The position numbers and the translations under genes are program-made. 23,853 bases of DNA from Flavobacteriaceae bacterium (lineage in GTDB: Bacteria; Bacteroidota; Bacteroidia; Flavobacteriales; Flavobacteriaceae). The stretch spans positions 1 through 23,853 of the forward strand of contig JABHGH010000071.1 of assembly GCA_018672145.1 (NCBI GenBank), in the 5' to 3' direction. The notes under the pieces were generated by a model. It was not told the DNA's origin, searched no databases, and worked only from the letters and a program-made list of their open reading frames with translations. Position 1 is the first letter of the stretch, and every line of letters begins with the position of its first letter. Below are positions 16,031-23,608 of the stretch, piece after piece.

Positions 16031-16645
16031 ATGGATTACGTAAACTTATTTGTGCGAAGTATTTTTATTGAGAACATGGTCTTCGCCTATTTCTTGGGAA
16101 TGTGTTCGTATTTGGCTGTTTCGAAAACCGTGAAAACTGCCGTGGGACTTGGTTTAGCTGTTGTTTTTGTTCTTTCGATAACTGTGCCGATCAACTTTTT
16201 GCTCGACAGCTATTTGTTGCGTCCAGGCGCATTGCAGTGGCTAGATGCCAGCTATGCAGATGTCGATCTTAGCTTTTTGAGTTTCATTATGTTTATTGCA
16301 GTCATTGCTTCCATGGTGCAGCTCGTTGAGATGATTGTTGAAAAATTTGCACCAGCTCTTTATGGAGCGCTTGGAATTTTCTTGCCGTTAATTGCCGTAA
16401 ACTGTGCAATTCTTGGTGGCAGTTTGTTCATGCAGCAAAAAGATTTTTCAGGCATTGGCGAATCAGCAGTCTATGGAGCCGGATCAGGAATAGGTTTTTT
16501 CTTGGCCATACTAGCGATCGCAGCAATTCGTGAAAAAATTGCCTACTCAAATATTCCAGCACCACTTCGTGGGCTAGGGATTACCTTTATCATAACTGGA
16601 CTCATGGCAATTGGTTTTATGAGTTTTATGGGAATTAAGATATAA
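16031..16645 (+). CDS. nqrE: Na+-translocating NADH:quinone reductase subunit E
   Basis: A 204-residue, six-helix membrane subunit, the usual length. Cluster-ligand cysteines: Cys25 in FLGMCSYLAVSK and a second in LIAVNCAILGGS, matching the NqrD pair. Further family text is RSIFIENMVFAYFLG at the N-terminus and IREKIAYSNIPAPLRG near the C-terminus. Together with NqrD it carries electrons from the cytoplasmic to the periplasmic side. It lies 3 bases after nqrD and 5 before nqrF. RnfA is the closest alternative family, excluded by context. Confidence 0.96.
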   Translation: MDYVNLFVRSIFIENMVFAYFLGMCSYLAVSKTVKTAVGLGLAVVFVLSITVPINFLLDSYLLRPGALQWLDASYADVDLSFLSFIMFIAVIASMVQLVEMIVEKFAPALYGALGIFLPLIAVNCAILGGSLFMQQKDFSGIGESAVYGAGSGIGFFLAILAIAAIREKIAYSNIPAPLRGLGITFIITGLMAIGFMSFMGIKI

Positions 16646-16650
16646 GCATT

Positions 16651-17946
16651 ATGGATATTACAGTCGTTCTTGCAAGTGTAGTTGTTTTTATGGTCATCGT
16701 GTTCCTTTTGGTAGGAATGCTCTTAGGGGTGAAAGCCAAGTTGCTTCCATCAGGACCTGTAAAACTATTGATCAATGATTCTCAAGATGTTGAGGTGGGC
16801 TCTGGTAGTACCCTCTTGACCACTCTCGGGAATAACAAAATCTTTTTACCCTCTGCATGTGGAGGTGGTGGTACTTGTATTCAGTGCAAGTGCATTATCA
16901 AAGAAGGAGGAGGTGAAATTCTTCCTACCGAAGTGCCACACTTTACTCGAAAAGAGATCGCAGAAGGATGGCGTTTGGGTTGCCAAGTAAAAGTCAAAGA
17001 AGATATGGTCATCGAAGTTCCTGAAGAAGTGTTTGGCATTAAGAAATACGAGGCCACGGTTGTGCGAAACTGGAACGTAGCTTCTTTTATCAAGGAGTTT
17101 GTTGTTGAAATTCCTGAGGACATGAACTACAAAGCTGGAGGTTATATTCAAATCGAAATTCCTGCTTGTGAAATTCCATACAAAGACATTGATATTTCTG
17201 CTCACCCCGAAGAGCACCCTGAAGATGCTGACAAGTTCAAACTTGAATGGGATAAGTTTGGGTTGTGGGATCTTTCGATGAAAAACAACGAAGTCGTTGA
17301 ACGTGCTTACTCTATGGCATCCTACCCTGCTGAAGGAAAAGAAGTAATGCTCAACGTACGTATCGCAACTCCACCATGGGATCGCAGTAAAAATGCATGG
17401 ATGGACGTCAATCCAGGTGTAGCTTCGTCTTATATCTTTTCAAAGAAACCAGGAGATAAGGTAACGATTTCAGGGCCTTACGGTGAATTCTTTATCAACC
17501 ACTCTGAGTCCGAAATGTTATATGTTGGTGGTGGTGCTGGAATGGCACCTATGCGTTCGCATCTTTATCACCTGTTCCGAACTCTGAAAACAGGCCGAAA
17601 AGTTACTTTCTGGTATGGTGGTCGTTCCCGACGTGAATTATTTTACGTCGAACACTTCCGCGCTTTAGAACGTGATTTTCCAAACTTTAAGTTCTATGTT
17701 GCACTTTCCGAACCTCTTGAAGAAGATAATTGGAATGTGAAGGAGAGTCTTGATAGTGATGGAGATGGCTTTGTTGGATTTGTACACCAAGTCGCAATTG
17801 ATCAGTATCTTAACGATCATGAAGAGCCCGAAGATATCGAAGTATATTTCTGTGGACCTCCGCTGATGAATATGGCCGTTGAGAAAATGGCTGAGGACTT
17901 CGGAGTGCCTCCCGAAAATGTTCGATTTGATGACTTTGGTGGATAA
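16651..17946 (+). CDS. nqrF: Na+-translocating NADH:quinone reductase subunit F
   Basis: The NADH-oxidising entry subunit, 431 residues. One N-terminal helix (about 4-26) anchors it; a ferredoxin domain follows, with [2Fe-2S] ligands Cys70, Cys76, Cys79 and Cys111, spaced as in the family; an extra Cys81 is present. The FAD domain shows RAYSMASY (218-225) and the NADH domain shows VGGGAGMAPMRSHL, FWYGGRSRRE and VYFCGPPLMNMAV. The C-terminus ends in the typical FDDFGG. Electrons pass from NADH via FAD and the cluster to NqrD/E. The 3' end is overlapped by 17 bases by the next, uncharacterised gene. Confidence 0.97.
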   Translation: MDITVVLASVVVFMVIVFLLVGMLLGVKAKLLPSGPVKLLINDSQDVEVGSGSTLLTTLGNNKIFLPSACGGGGTCIQCKCIIKEGGGEILPTEVPHFTRKEIAEGWRLGCQVKVKEDMVIEVPEEVFGIKKYEATVVRNWNVASFIKEFVVEIPEDMNYKAGGYIQIEIPACEIPYKDIDISAHPEEHPEDADKFKLEWDKFGLWDLSMKNNEVVERAYSMASYPAEGKEVMLNVRIATPPWDRSKNAWMDVNPGVASSYIFSKKPGDKVTISGPYGEFFINHSESEMLYVGGGAGMAPMRSHLYHLFRTLKTGRKVTFWYGGRSRRELFYVEHFRALERDFPNFKFYVALSEPLEEDNWNVKESLDSDGDGFVGFVHQVAIDQYLNDHEEPEDIEVYFCGPPLMNMAVEKMAEDFGVPPENVRFDDFGG

Positions 17947-18295
17947 ACCTTCATCGCAAGACTTACATCAGTTGGCCATGAAAACTGTGGGTGACGATTT
18001 AAGCGCTCAAGGGTTTGAATTTGTGGCGGTCAATAGTAAAATTAAAAAAGACCCCCAATTTGTTTGTAAAAAGGAAAGTCAACTCTTTTTTATTATTGTC
18101 AAAGCTTCTGTTTATCCTTCAAACCCAAGAGATTATGACAAAGGGTTGATGGAAAAAATCAGAGTACATGCAGAAAAATATGATGCTGTTGTACGTTTTG
18201 CAGGAGTAGGATTTGCGAGAGCAACCAATTACGAGTTACCTTTGGTAAAGTCTGAAGCTTATGCAATTAATTATGAAGGCCTTCAAAACATATAG
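17930..18295 (+). CDS. Uncharacterised nqr-operon protein (between nqrF and apbE)
   Basis: A 121-residue soluble protein without signal peptide or membrane segment. It starts within the last codons of nqrF (17-base overlap) and ends 23 bases inside apbE, so its translation is probably coupled to both. The chosen ATG gives MTLVDKPSSQDLHQLAMKTVG; a longer frame to 17879 exists but would overlap nqrF by 68 bases. Pattern: N-terminal helix (10-27), beta strands GFEFVAVNSK, PQFVCKK, LFFIIVKAS, a helix (66-83) and a strand AVVRFAGVGFA. I recall similar short proteins at this spot in other flavobacteria, sometimes loosely labelled 'NqrF'; there is no ferredoxin or flavin domain here. The strand-helix order resembles a nuclease-like fold lacking the catalytic acid, which is only an inference. 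An accessory or assembly role for Nqr is suggested by position alone. Confidence 0.8.
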   Translation: MTLVDKPSSQDLHQLAMKTVGDDLSAQGFEFVAVNSKIKKDPQFVCKKESQLFFIIVKASVYPSNPRDYDKGLMEKIRVHAEKYDAVVRFAGVGFARATNYELPLVKSEAYAINYEGLQNI

Positions 18296-19283
18296 TGTAG
18301 CTCTTATTGTCTTTCTCTTTATTGGCTGCCAATCAAACATTCAAGTCCAACGTGTTACTGGCTATGCTTTAGGAACATCTTATAGTGTAACCTATTTTGA
18401 CACTAAAACCAATCCTGAGGTTTTACCCGCTATTGACTCTGTCTTTTACGCGCTCAATAAGTCCATGTCAACCTATATCCCAAACTCTGATATTTCTAGA
18501 ATTAATCGTGGTGAACAACAAGTGGTTGTTGATCATCATTTCAAAACTGTTTTGAAGAAATCACAATTTGTTTGGAAAACGACCTATGGGTATTTTGATC
18601 CAACTGTTGGGACTTTGGTCAACGCCTATGGATTTGGCCCTGAAAACCGCATAGACAGTATGACTGCTTCTGTTCGGGATAGCTTACTGACACTTACAGG
18701 TCTGCAAAAAGTAACGCTTACAGCTGATGATAAAATTGTAAAAGAGAACCCAAACATTTACATAGATTTCAATGCTATTGGTAAGGGGTATGCTGTTGAT
18801 GTGTTGGTCGAGTTGTTGCATGATCAATTTCGCTATGAAAATATTCTTGTTGAAATCGGAGGTGAGTTACGAGCGGTTGGCATAAACTCAATCAAAAATA
18901 CTCCTTGGACTGTTGCTATAGATACGCCAGTTAACGACAATGAAAAACGGGACTATCTACGTACGCTTCAACTTTCAAATCAAGCGCTTGCTACTTCTGG
19001 AAACTATCGTAAATATCGAATAGACGATGCTGGAGACAAATACGTGCATACCATCAACCCCTTTGACGGAAGAGCTAAAGCATCTTCGATATTGAGTGCT
19101 TCTGTGATTGCTAGTGATTGTATGACAGCTGATGCTTATGCAACTGCGTTTATGTCAATGCCATTATCATTGGTTGATGGGTTTTCGATTGAAGGGATTG
19201 AATATCTTTTGGTTCTCTCGAGTGAGGAAGGAGACTATTCGCTAATGGCAAGTCCGGGATTCCCAAAACTCAACTTTCCTTAA
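18273..19283 (+). CDS. apbE: ApbE, FAD:protein FMN transferase (lipoprotein)
   Basis: A 336-residue periplasmic Mg2+-dependent enzyme that cleaves FAD and links FMN to a Thr of target proteins, here surely NqrB and NqrC. A lipoprotein signal peptide is visible: positive start MKAFK, hydrophobic stretch, lipobox FIGC with Cys19. Family motifs are GYALGTSYSVTYF, YFDPTVGTLVNAYGFGP, DFNAIGKGYAVDVL, VEIGGELRAVG, HTINPFDG and SDCMTADAYATAFM; the last holds metal-binding acids. The ATG at 18273 is preferred over 18261 because it puts the charged residues at the start of the signal. Last gene of the nqr operon. It overlaps the convergent methyltransferase by 14 bases. Confidence 0.95.
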   Translation: MKAFKTYSVALIVFLFIGCQSNIQVQRVTGYALGTSYSVTYFDTKTNPEVLPAIDSVFYALNKSMSTYIPNSDISRINRGEQQVVVDHHFKTVLKKSQFVWKTTYGYFDPTVGTLVNAYGFGPENRIDSMTASVRDSLLTLTGLQKVTLTADDKIVKENPNIYIDFNAIGKGYAVDVLVELLHDQFRYENILVEIGGELRAVGINSIKNTPWTVAIDTPVNDNEKRDYLRTLQLSNQALATSGNYRKYRIDDAGDKYVHTINPFDGRAKASSILSASVIASDCMTADAYATAFMSMPLSLVDGFSIEGIEYLLVLSSEEGDYSLMASPGFPKLNFP

Positions 19284-20037
19284 TACATACAGGAATAACT
19301 TCGTTTGGAGGAATGCAGTAGAGGCTTTGTTCTTCTTTTGTAAACTGTTCGGCATAACGGATCATTTTCACCTTAAACCCTGCCTTTTCTAGACGTAATT
19401 GATAATCGTTTCCATAAACACGCACATGATCGTACTGTCCAAAAATGCGAGCTCTTTCTTTGGGTTCAGTAATGTTGTCATCTTCCAATGTTTCTTTGTC
19501 AAGTTGTAACGGTACTTGAAGGATAGCGATTCCACCAGGCTTTAGCACTCGATTGAGTTCGCTCATTGCTGTTGCATCATCTGATATATGCTCTAAAACA
19601 TGATTGCAAATTACCCAATCAAATTGGCGATCGGAGAAGGGTAAATTGCAAATGTCTGCACGTATATCAGCTAATGGGGAATAAAGATCAGCAGTAATAT
19701 AGGTGCGGTGTGCAAGGTTTTTAAATCGCTTTTGAAAGGCTTGTTCAGGTGCCAAATGCAAAACGTCTGCTGGCTGCGAAAAGAAATTGGTCTCCCTTTC
19801 AAAATACAACCACAATAGACGATGACGTTCTAGAGACAACGTACCAGGACTTAGAACATTTGTTCGTTGTGTTTGGTAGCCGTAGGGTAAAAATTTCCGA
19901 TAAGATTTACCATTGATAGGATCAATATGCCCTTTGCCACGGTACCAGATGTCAAGTAAAGGATAAATAACCGTACTCACTCGTAATAGTAAAGGGCGAG
20001 GAATATACTGCAGTGCTAGTCGAAATAAGCCAATCAC
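19270..20037 (-). CDS. Class I SAM-dependent methyltransferase, unknown substrate
   Basis: A 255-residue protein with a Methyltransf_11-like core: VLHLAPEQAF (weak motif I), TADLYSPLADIRADICNLPF, DWVICNHVLEHISDD, LNRVLKPGGIAILQVPL. The motif I glycines are replaced (HLAPEQ instead of DxGxG), as in some families acting on sugars or lipids. The N-terminal 70 residues (LLRVSTVIYPLLDIWYRGKG) look membrane-associated or amphipathic. The start is GTG, overlapping the map stop by four bases (GTGA), so translation is coupled; it is the last gene of the gpmI operon. No substrate can be named. Confidence 0.85.
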   Translation of the reverse strand: MIGLFRLALQYIPRPLLLRVSTVIYPLLDIWYRGKGHIDPINGKSYRKFLPYGYQTQRTNVLSPGTLSLERHRLLWLYFERETNFFSQPADVLHLAPEQAFQKRFKNLAHRTYITADLYSPLADIRADICNLPFSDRQFDWVICNHVLEHISDDATAMSELNRVLKPGGIAILQVPLQLDKETLEDDNITEPKERARIFGQYDHVRVYGNDYQLRLEKAGFKVKMIRYAEQFTKEEQSLYCIPPNEVIPVCIKES

Positions 20038-20852
20038 TTTGATATTGATTTGGTGCGGAAGGGTTTCTCTTCGTCGCTTTCAATACCTAAAGCCTCATAG
20101 ATATACGAAAAAGTTGATAGCAGCTCGGGTTCTCCGTCCACAATCGCAATATTGTGTTCAAAGTGTGCGCTAGGCATTCCATCAGCCGTGAGGATAGTCC
20201 AGCCGTCAGCGAGCTGATTGATTTTGTGTGTTCCGGCATTAATCATCGGTTCCAAAGCGATCACCATACCTTCTGAAAATGCTTTCCCACGACCACGTCG
20301 TCCATAGTTTGGCATTTCAGGCTTTTCGTGCATCGTTTTTCCGAGTCCATGACCAACGAGTTCACGTACAACACCATATCCGTGTGCCTCCACATGTCGT
20401 TGTATGGCATGTCCAACATCACCTACTCGTTTCCCGACCCGAAAGAGATCGATTCCAACATACAAGGATTCTTTGGTGATAGCTAATAATTTTCTTGTAC
20501 TTTCTTCCACATCACCAACCTCAAAAGTATAGGCGTGATCTCCGTAGTAGCCATTTTTCAAGGCACCACAGTCAATAGAAACAATATCTCCTTCTACTAG
20601 AGGTGTGTCGTTTGGAATGCCATGTACCACCTGCGCATTGGGACTGACGCAAAGGGTATTGGGAAAGTCATATAAACCAAGAAAGCCAGGCTCGGCATCG
20701 TGGTCACGAATAAATGTTTCGGCCAATTTGTCGAGGTGAAGGGTAGTTACACCTGGTTTGATCTCAGCAGCGAGCATACCCAATGTTTTGGAGACAATGA
20801 GTGCGCTTTCACGTATGAATTCAATTTCTTGTTTTGTTTTTTGTAGCCCCAT
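20034..20852 (-). CDS. map: Type I methionyl aminopeptidase
   Basis: A 272-residue cytoplasmic metalloprotease that removes the initiator Met from new proteins. All five metal ligands are present: Asp94 (SIDCG), Asp105 (YYGDHAY), His168 (GHGLG), Glu201 (ALEPMIN) and Glu232 (HFEHN). Substrate-site His78 (VVHGIPN) and His175 also fit. Length agrees with the type I family, without an N-terminal zinc extension; a short C-terminal tail (SDEEKPFRTKSISK) goes beyond the core. It follows the thioredoxin-like gene by two bases and overlaps the methyltransferase start. In many bacteria map lies in the ribosomal-protein cluster; here it is in a different setting. Confidence 0.96.
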   Translation of the reverse strand: MGLQKTKQEIEFIRESALIVSKTLGMLAAEIKPGVTTLHLDKLAETFIRDHDAEPGFLGLYDFPNTLCVSPNAQVVHGIPNDTPLVEGDIVSIDCGALKNGYYGDHAYTFEVGDVEESTRKLLAITKESLYVGIDLFRVGKRVGDVGHAIQRHVEAHGYGVVRELVGHGLGKTMHEKPEMPNYGRRGRGKAFSEGMVIALEPMINAGTHKINQLADGWTILTADGMPSAHFEHNIAIVDGEPELLSTFSYIYEALGIESDEEKPFRTKSISK

Positions 20853-20854
20853 TC

Positions 20855-21349
20855 TTAAAAGTCATATGCGTGCTTATATCCATTTCCTTGAAGGATATCC
20901 AAAAGATCTTGTTCTAATGAAATGATTGGGAATTCAACAATCCTGTTGATTTCTTCGCCGTTTTTTGAAAATACAAAAGTAGGCACATTTGTTATACCTG
21001 CTTTTTTGGCACTGCCATCTGGGCTAACTTTATCTTCACTCACACCAATCATACGATCTACATGATCATTGGCATCAAGAGAATCTAAGATTTTAAAAAA
21101 TGCTGGCACTTCTCGACGACTATCCTCACACCATGTGCCCATATAGATCGTAACTTCAATGTCGTTAAACAATGAATCGATTTGTGAAACTATATTTTTG
21201 TTTACTAGATGTGCTTCGTAGTTTTTTGTAAACCAACGATTATGACCTCCGTTTTCGAGATCAGCTCTGGAGAAATCACCCAACAAATCAGTGGTAGGTG
21301 TGCAACTAACGATGCTTATAGCAATTAAAAGGACTGTGATTTTTTTCAT
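20855..21349 (-). CDS. Thioredoxin-family lipoprotein with a single active-site Cys
   Basis: A 164-residue exported protein. The signal peptide ends in a lipobox SIVSC with Cys16 as probable lipidation site. The thioredoxin fold is indicated by the strand VTIYMGTWCEDSRREVPAFFKIL and the cis-Pro loop TNVPTFVF. The active site reads WCEDS: Cys74 is kept while the second Cys of CxxC is Ser77. It therefore cannot form an internal disulfide and would act as a monothiol reductant, a peroxidase-like or a binding protein. No other Cys is present in the mature part. It lies 4 bases after gpmI and 2 before map. Substrate unknown. Confidence 0.85.
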   Translation of the reverse strand: MKKITVLLIAISIVSCTPTTDLLGDFSRADLENGGHNRWFTKNYEAHLVNKNIVSQIDSLFNDIEVTIYMGTWCEDSRREVPAFFKILDSLDANDHVDRMIGVSEDKVSPDGSAKKAGITNVPTFVFSKNGEEINRIVEFPIISLEQDLLDILQGNGYKHAYDF

Positions 21350-21353
21350 GTTG

Positions 21354-22865
21354 TTAAAGTAAAGATTTTGCTGTCATTTCTTGCGGTTGCTTTACCCTCA
21401 TAAGCTCCAAGACAGTTGGTGCAATATTCCCCAAATTCCCATCATTGATTTCCTTGTGTTTATCACTGATAAGAATGATTGGCACCGGATTGGTGGTATG
21501 GGCAGTATTGGGTGATCCATCTGGGTTTACCATGGTGTCACAATTACCGTGATCAGCGATGATAATAACACTAAAGCCACCTTTTTGGGCAGCATCTACC
21601 ACATCTTTTGCACATTGATCAACGACCTCGCATGCCTTTATTGCTGCTTCCATACTACCTGTATGCCCAACCATATCGGGGTTTGCAAAATTGAGACATA
21701 CAAAGTCAGTTTCTCTATTTTCAAGCTTTGGCACAATGGCGTCCCTTAGATCGAAGGCACTCATTTCAGGCTTTAAATCATAGGTTGCCACTTTAGGTGA
21801 GGGGCGTAAAATGCGTTCTTCTCCCATAAAGGGTTCCTCTCGACCACCATTAAAGAAAAAAGTGACGTGTGGGTATTTTTCAGTTTCCGCAATACGAATT
21901 TGTTTTTTCCCTGCAGCAGCAAGTACTTCCCCAAGTGTGTTGGTGACGTTGTCCTTGTCAAACACAACTTCCACGCCTGTAAATGATTCGTCGTAGTTTG
22001 TCAGCGTTACAAAATGCAAATCCAGTTTTTCCATGTCAAATTCAGGCATATCATTCTGATGCAATACTTGAGTTAGTTGACGGCCTCTGTCAGTTCTAAA
22101 ATTAAAAAACACAACAACATCCCCTTTGTCAATGGTCGCTATTGGTTTTCCATCATCGCCTTGTTGAAAATGTGGTTCAATGAACTCATCGGTTATACCG
22201 TTTTCATAGCTTTCACGAATTGCCGTTGGTAGGTGAGTTGTACCTTTTCCAATTCCGCGGACCAACAAATCGTATGCTTTTTTGACGCGCTCCCAACGCT
22301 TGTCTCTATCCATGGCAAAATAACGTCCAATGATGGAAGCTAATTTGGCATTAAACGTTGTGCAACTTTCTTGAAGTTGTTCGATAAAGCCTGCTCCTGA
22401 TTTCGGATCCACATCACGTCCGTCGGTAAAGGCATGCACATAAACCTCGGGAACATTTGCATGGTTAGCTGCGCGAACTAGTCCAGTGACATGATTGATG
22501 TGGGCATGAACCCCTCCGTCAGAAACCAAGCCTACAAAGTGCAACTTGGCATTCGTTTTTTTTGCGATTGTAAAAGCGTCACGTAGCACGACCTCATCTT
22601 TTAGACTGTCTTGCTCAATCGCCAGGTTGATTTTGGCTAAATCTTGATAGACTACTCGCCCAGCACCCAAATTTACATGGCCAACCTCACTGTTCCCCAT
22701 TTGGCCATCGGGAAGCCCAACATCCATACCGTCAGTACGTAAAGTAGCGTGGGGATAGGTTTTGTAAAGGGAATCAATAAATGGAGTTTGTGCTTGGTCA
22801 ACAGCAGACACAGCTGGGTTGGGTGATATTCCCCAACCATCCAAAATCATGAGTAGTGCTTTCAT
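21354..22865 (-). CDS. gpmI: 2,3-bisphosphoglycerate-independent phosphoglycerate mutase
   Basis: A 503-residue cytoplasmic glycolytic enzyme, interconverting 3- and 2-phosphoglycerate via a phosphoserine. It belongs to the alkaline phosphatase superfamily with two Mn2+ ions. Visible: Asp9 (LDGWG), nucleophile Ser59 (GQMGNSEVGH), HINHVTGL, HAFTDGRD, RYFAMDRDKRW, FFNFRTDRGRQL, NFANPDMVGHTG and ADHGNCD. All catalytic blocks are present and the length is typical. It begins a four-gene leftward operon (gpmI, thioredoxin-like, map, methyltransferase). A TAnnTTTG box ends only five bases before the ATG, so the mRNA may have almost no leader. Confidence 0.97.
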   Translation of the reverse strand: MKALLMILDGWGISPNPAVSAVDQAQTPFIDSLYKTYPHATLRTDGMDVGLPDGQMGNSEVGHVNLGAGRVVYQDLAKINLAIEQDSLKDEVVLRDAFTIAKKTNAKLHFVGLVSDGGVHAHINHVTGLVRAANHANVPEVYVHAFTDGRDVDPKSGAGFIEQLQESCTTFNAKLASIIGRYFAMDRDKRWERVKKAYDLLVRGIGKGTTHLPTAIRESYENGITDEFIEPHFQQGDDGKPIATIDKGDVVVFFNFRTDRGRQLTQVLHQNDMPEFDMEKLDLHFVTLTNYDESFTGVEVVFDKDNVTNTLGEVLAAAGKKQIRIAETEKYPHVTFFFNGGREEPFMGEERILRPSPKVATYDLKPEMSAFDLRDAIVPKLENRETDFVCLNFANPDMVGHTGSMEAAIKACEVVDQCAKDVVDAAQKGGFSVIIIADHGNCDTMVNPDGSPNTAHTTNPVPIILISDKHKEINDGNLGNIAPTVLELMRVKQPQEMTAKSLL

Positions 22866-22870
22866 AGGAA

Positions 22871-22878
22871 CAAAGATA
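22871..22878 (-). promoter_or_regulatory. Promoter -7 element of gpmI, very close to the ATG
   Basis: TATCTTTG on the minus strand is a full match to TAnnTTTG. Only five bases separate it from the gpmI ATG, so the predicted transcript start is at or next to the ATG. No TTG at -33 was found; an alternative CAA-derived TTG is only 12 bases upstream. Confidence 0.45.
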
Positions 22879-22903
22879 AGGAGAAGTACCCAAAAGGAAC
22901 TGC

Positions 22904-23608
22904 CTATTTTCTATCAATTAGCACTGGATTTATATCAAGAAGATGTTGGGTCTTGTACAGTGTAAAAAACGATTCATCCAAATATTCCCGGCCCAACAAT
23001 TTCTCATCATTTGCGATTGCTGGTAGGGCTTGTTGCGTGAGCACTGTTAAATGTTTTTTTGCGATGGATTTATAACTGTAATGCCATGGCTCATGTGCAA
23101 AGCCTTTTCGATTGACATCATTGGTATAAACGATTACAAAACCATAGTTGCTTGCATTTTTTTCCATCCAAACCCTCAACTTGCTGTAAGGGCCGTCTCC
23201 GTAAAACTTCTCAGTCATCAGCACGTCACCCGTCGCCTCATGAGAGGCATCAATAATGTCAATGTCTGTACCCCAATGGTGACGAGAAGTGCCCGGTAGG
23301 GTAGAGTAGGTAATGATTTTTTGGATAACAGCTTGTGGCGTTAACCCATCTTCTGAAAAAGCAAGAAACTTGGCATTCCATATTTCACGTTGCCGTTTAT
23401 AACTACGATAGCCAGAGACGACCTGGAGTTGAATTCCTTCTAACAAAGCCGCTTTTTGCATTTCTTCAAAAGCATTATGTACTTCTGCGAGCATCACTCC
23501 ATTGACCAGATTAAGAGTCGTTTTCCCTAAGACAGTGTCTCGTTCGATATCTTGTGCGAAAGCATTCATAAATACACTCAAAAATAGGCCCTTTAGTAAT
23601 TGTTTCAT
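22904..23608 (-). CDS. M15-family D-alanyl-D-alanine carboxypeptidase-like protein (VanY/LdcB type)
   Basis: A 234-residue exported zinc peptidase. Signal peptide: MKQLLK followed by a hydrophobic core, probable cleavage after AFAQ (19). The M15B zinc site is clear: VSGYRSYKRQREIW (Arg-containing strand), SRHHWGTDIDI with His and Asp ligands, and HEPWHYSY with the second His ligand and catalytic Glu. Such enzymes trim the peptide side chains of peptidoglycan in the periplasm. Whether it acts on D-Ala-D-Ala or on a tetrapeptide cannot be told. The start overlaps the stop of the upstream acetyltransferase (ATGA), showing coupling; gpmI follows 38 bases later behind its own promoter box. Confidence 0.9.
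   Translation of the reverse strand: MKQLLKGLFLSVFMNAFAQDIERDTVLGKTTLNLVNGVMLAEVHNAFEEMQKAALLEGIQLQVVSGYRSYKRQREIWNAKFLAFSEDGLTPQAVIQKIITYSTLPGTSRHHWGTDIDIIDASHEATGDVLMTEKFYGDGPYSKLRVWMEKNASNYGFVIVYTNDVNRKGFAHEPWHYSYKSIAKKHLTVLTQQALPAIANDEKLLGREYLDESFFTLYKTQHLLDINPVLIDRK

Noticed and set aside
12076..17946. Rnf complex instead of Nqr
   Set aside because: Subunit A lacks the RnfC ferredoxin cysteines, subunit F has the NqrF ferredoxin-FAD-NADH layout, and there is no RnfB; Nqr is clear.
19270..20037. UbiE/MenG paralogue
   Set aside because: It has a Methyltransf_11-like core but lacks the UbiE signature near the N-terminus and has an altered motif I.
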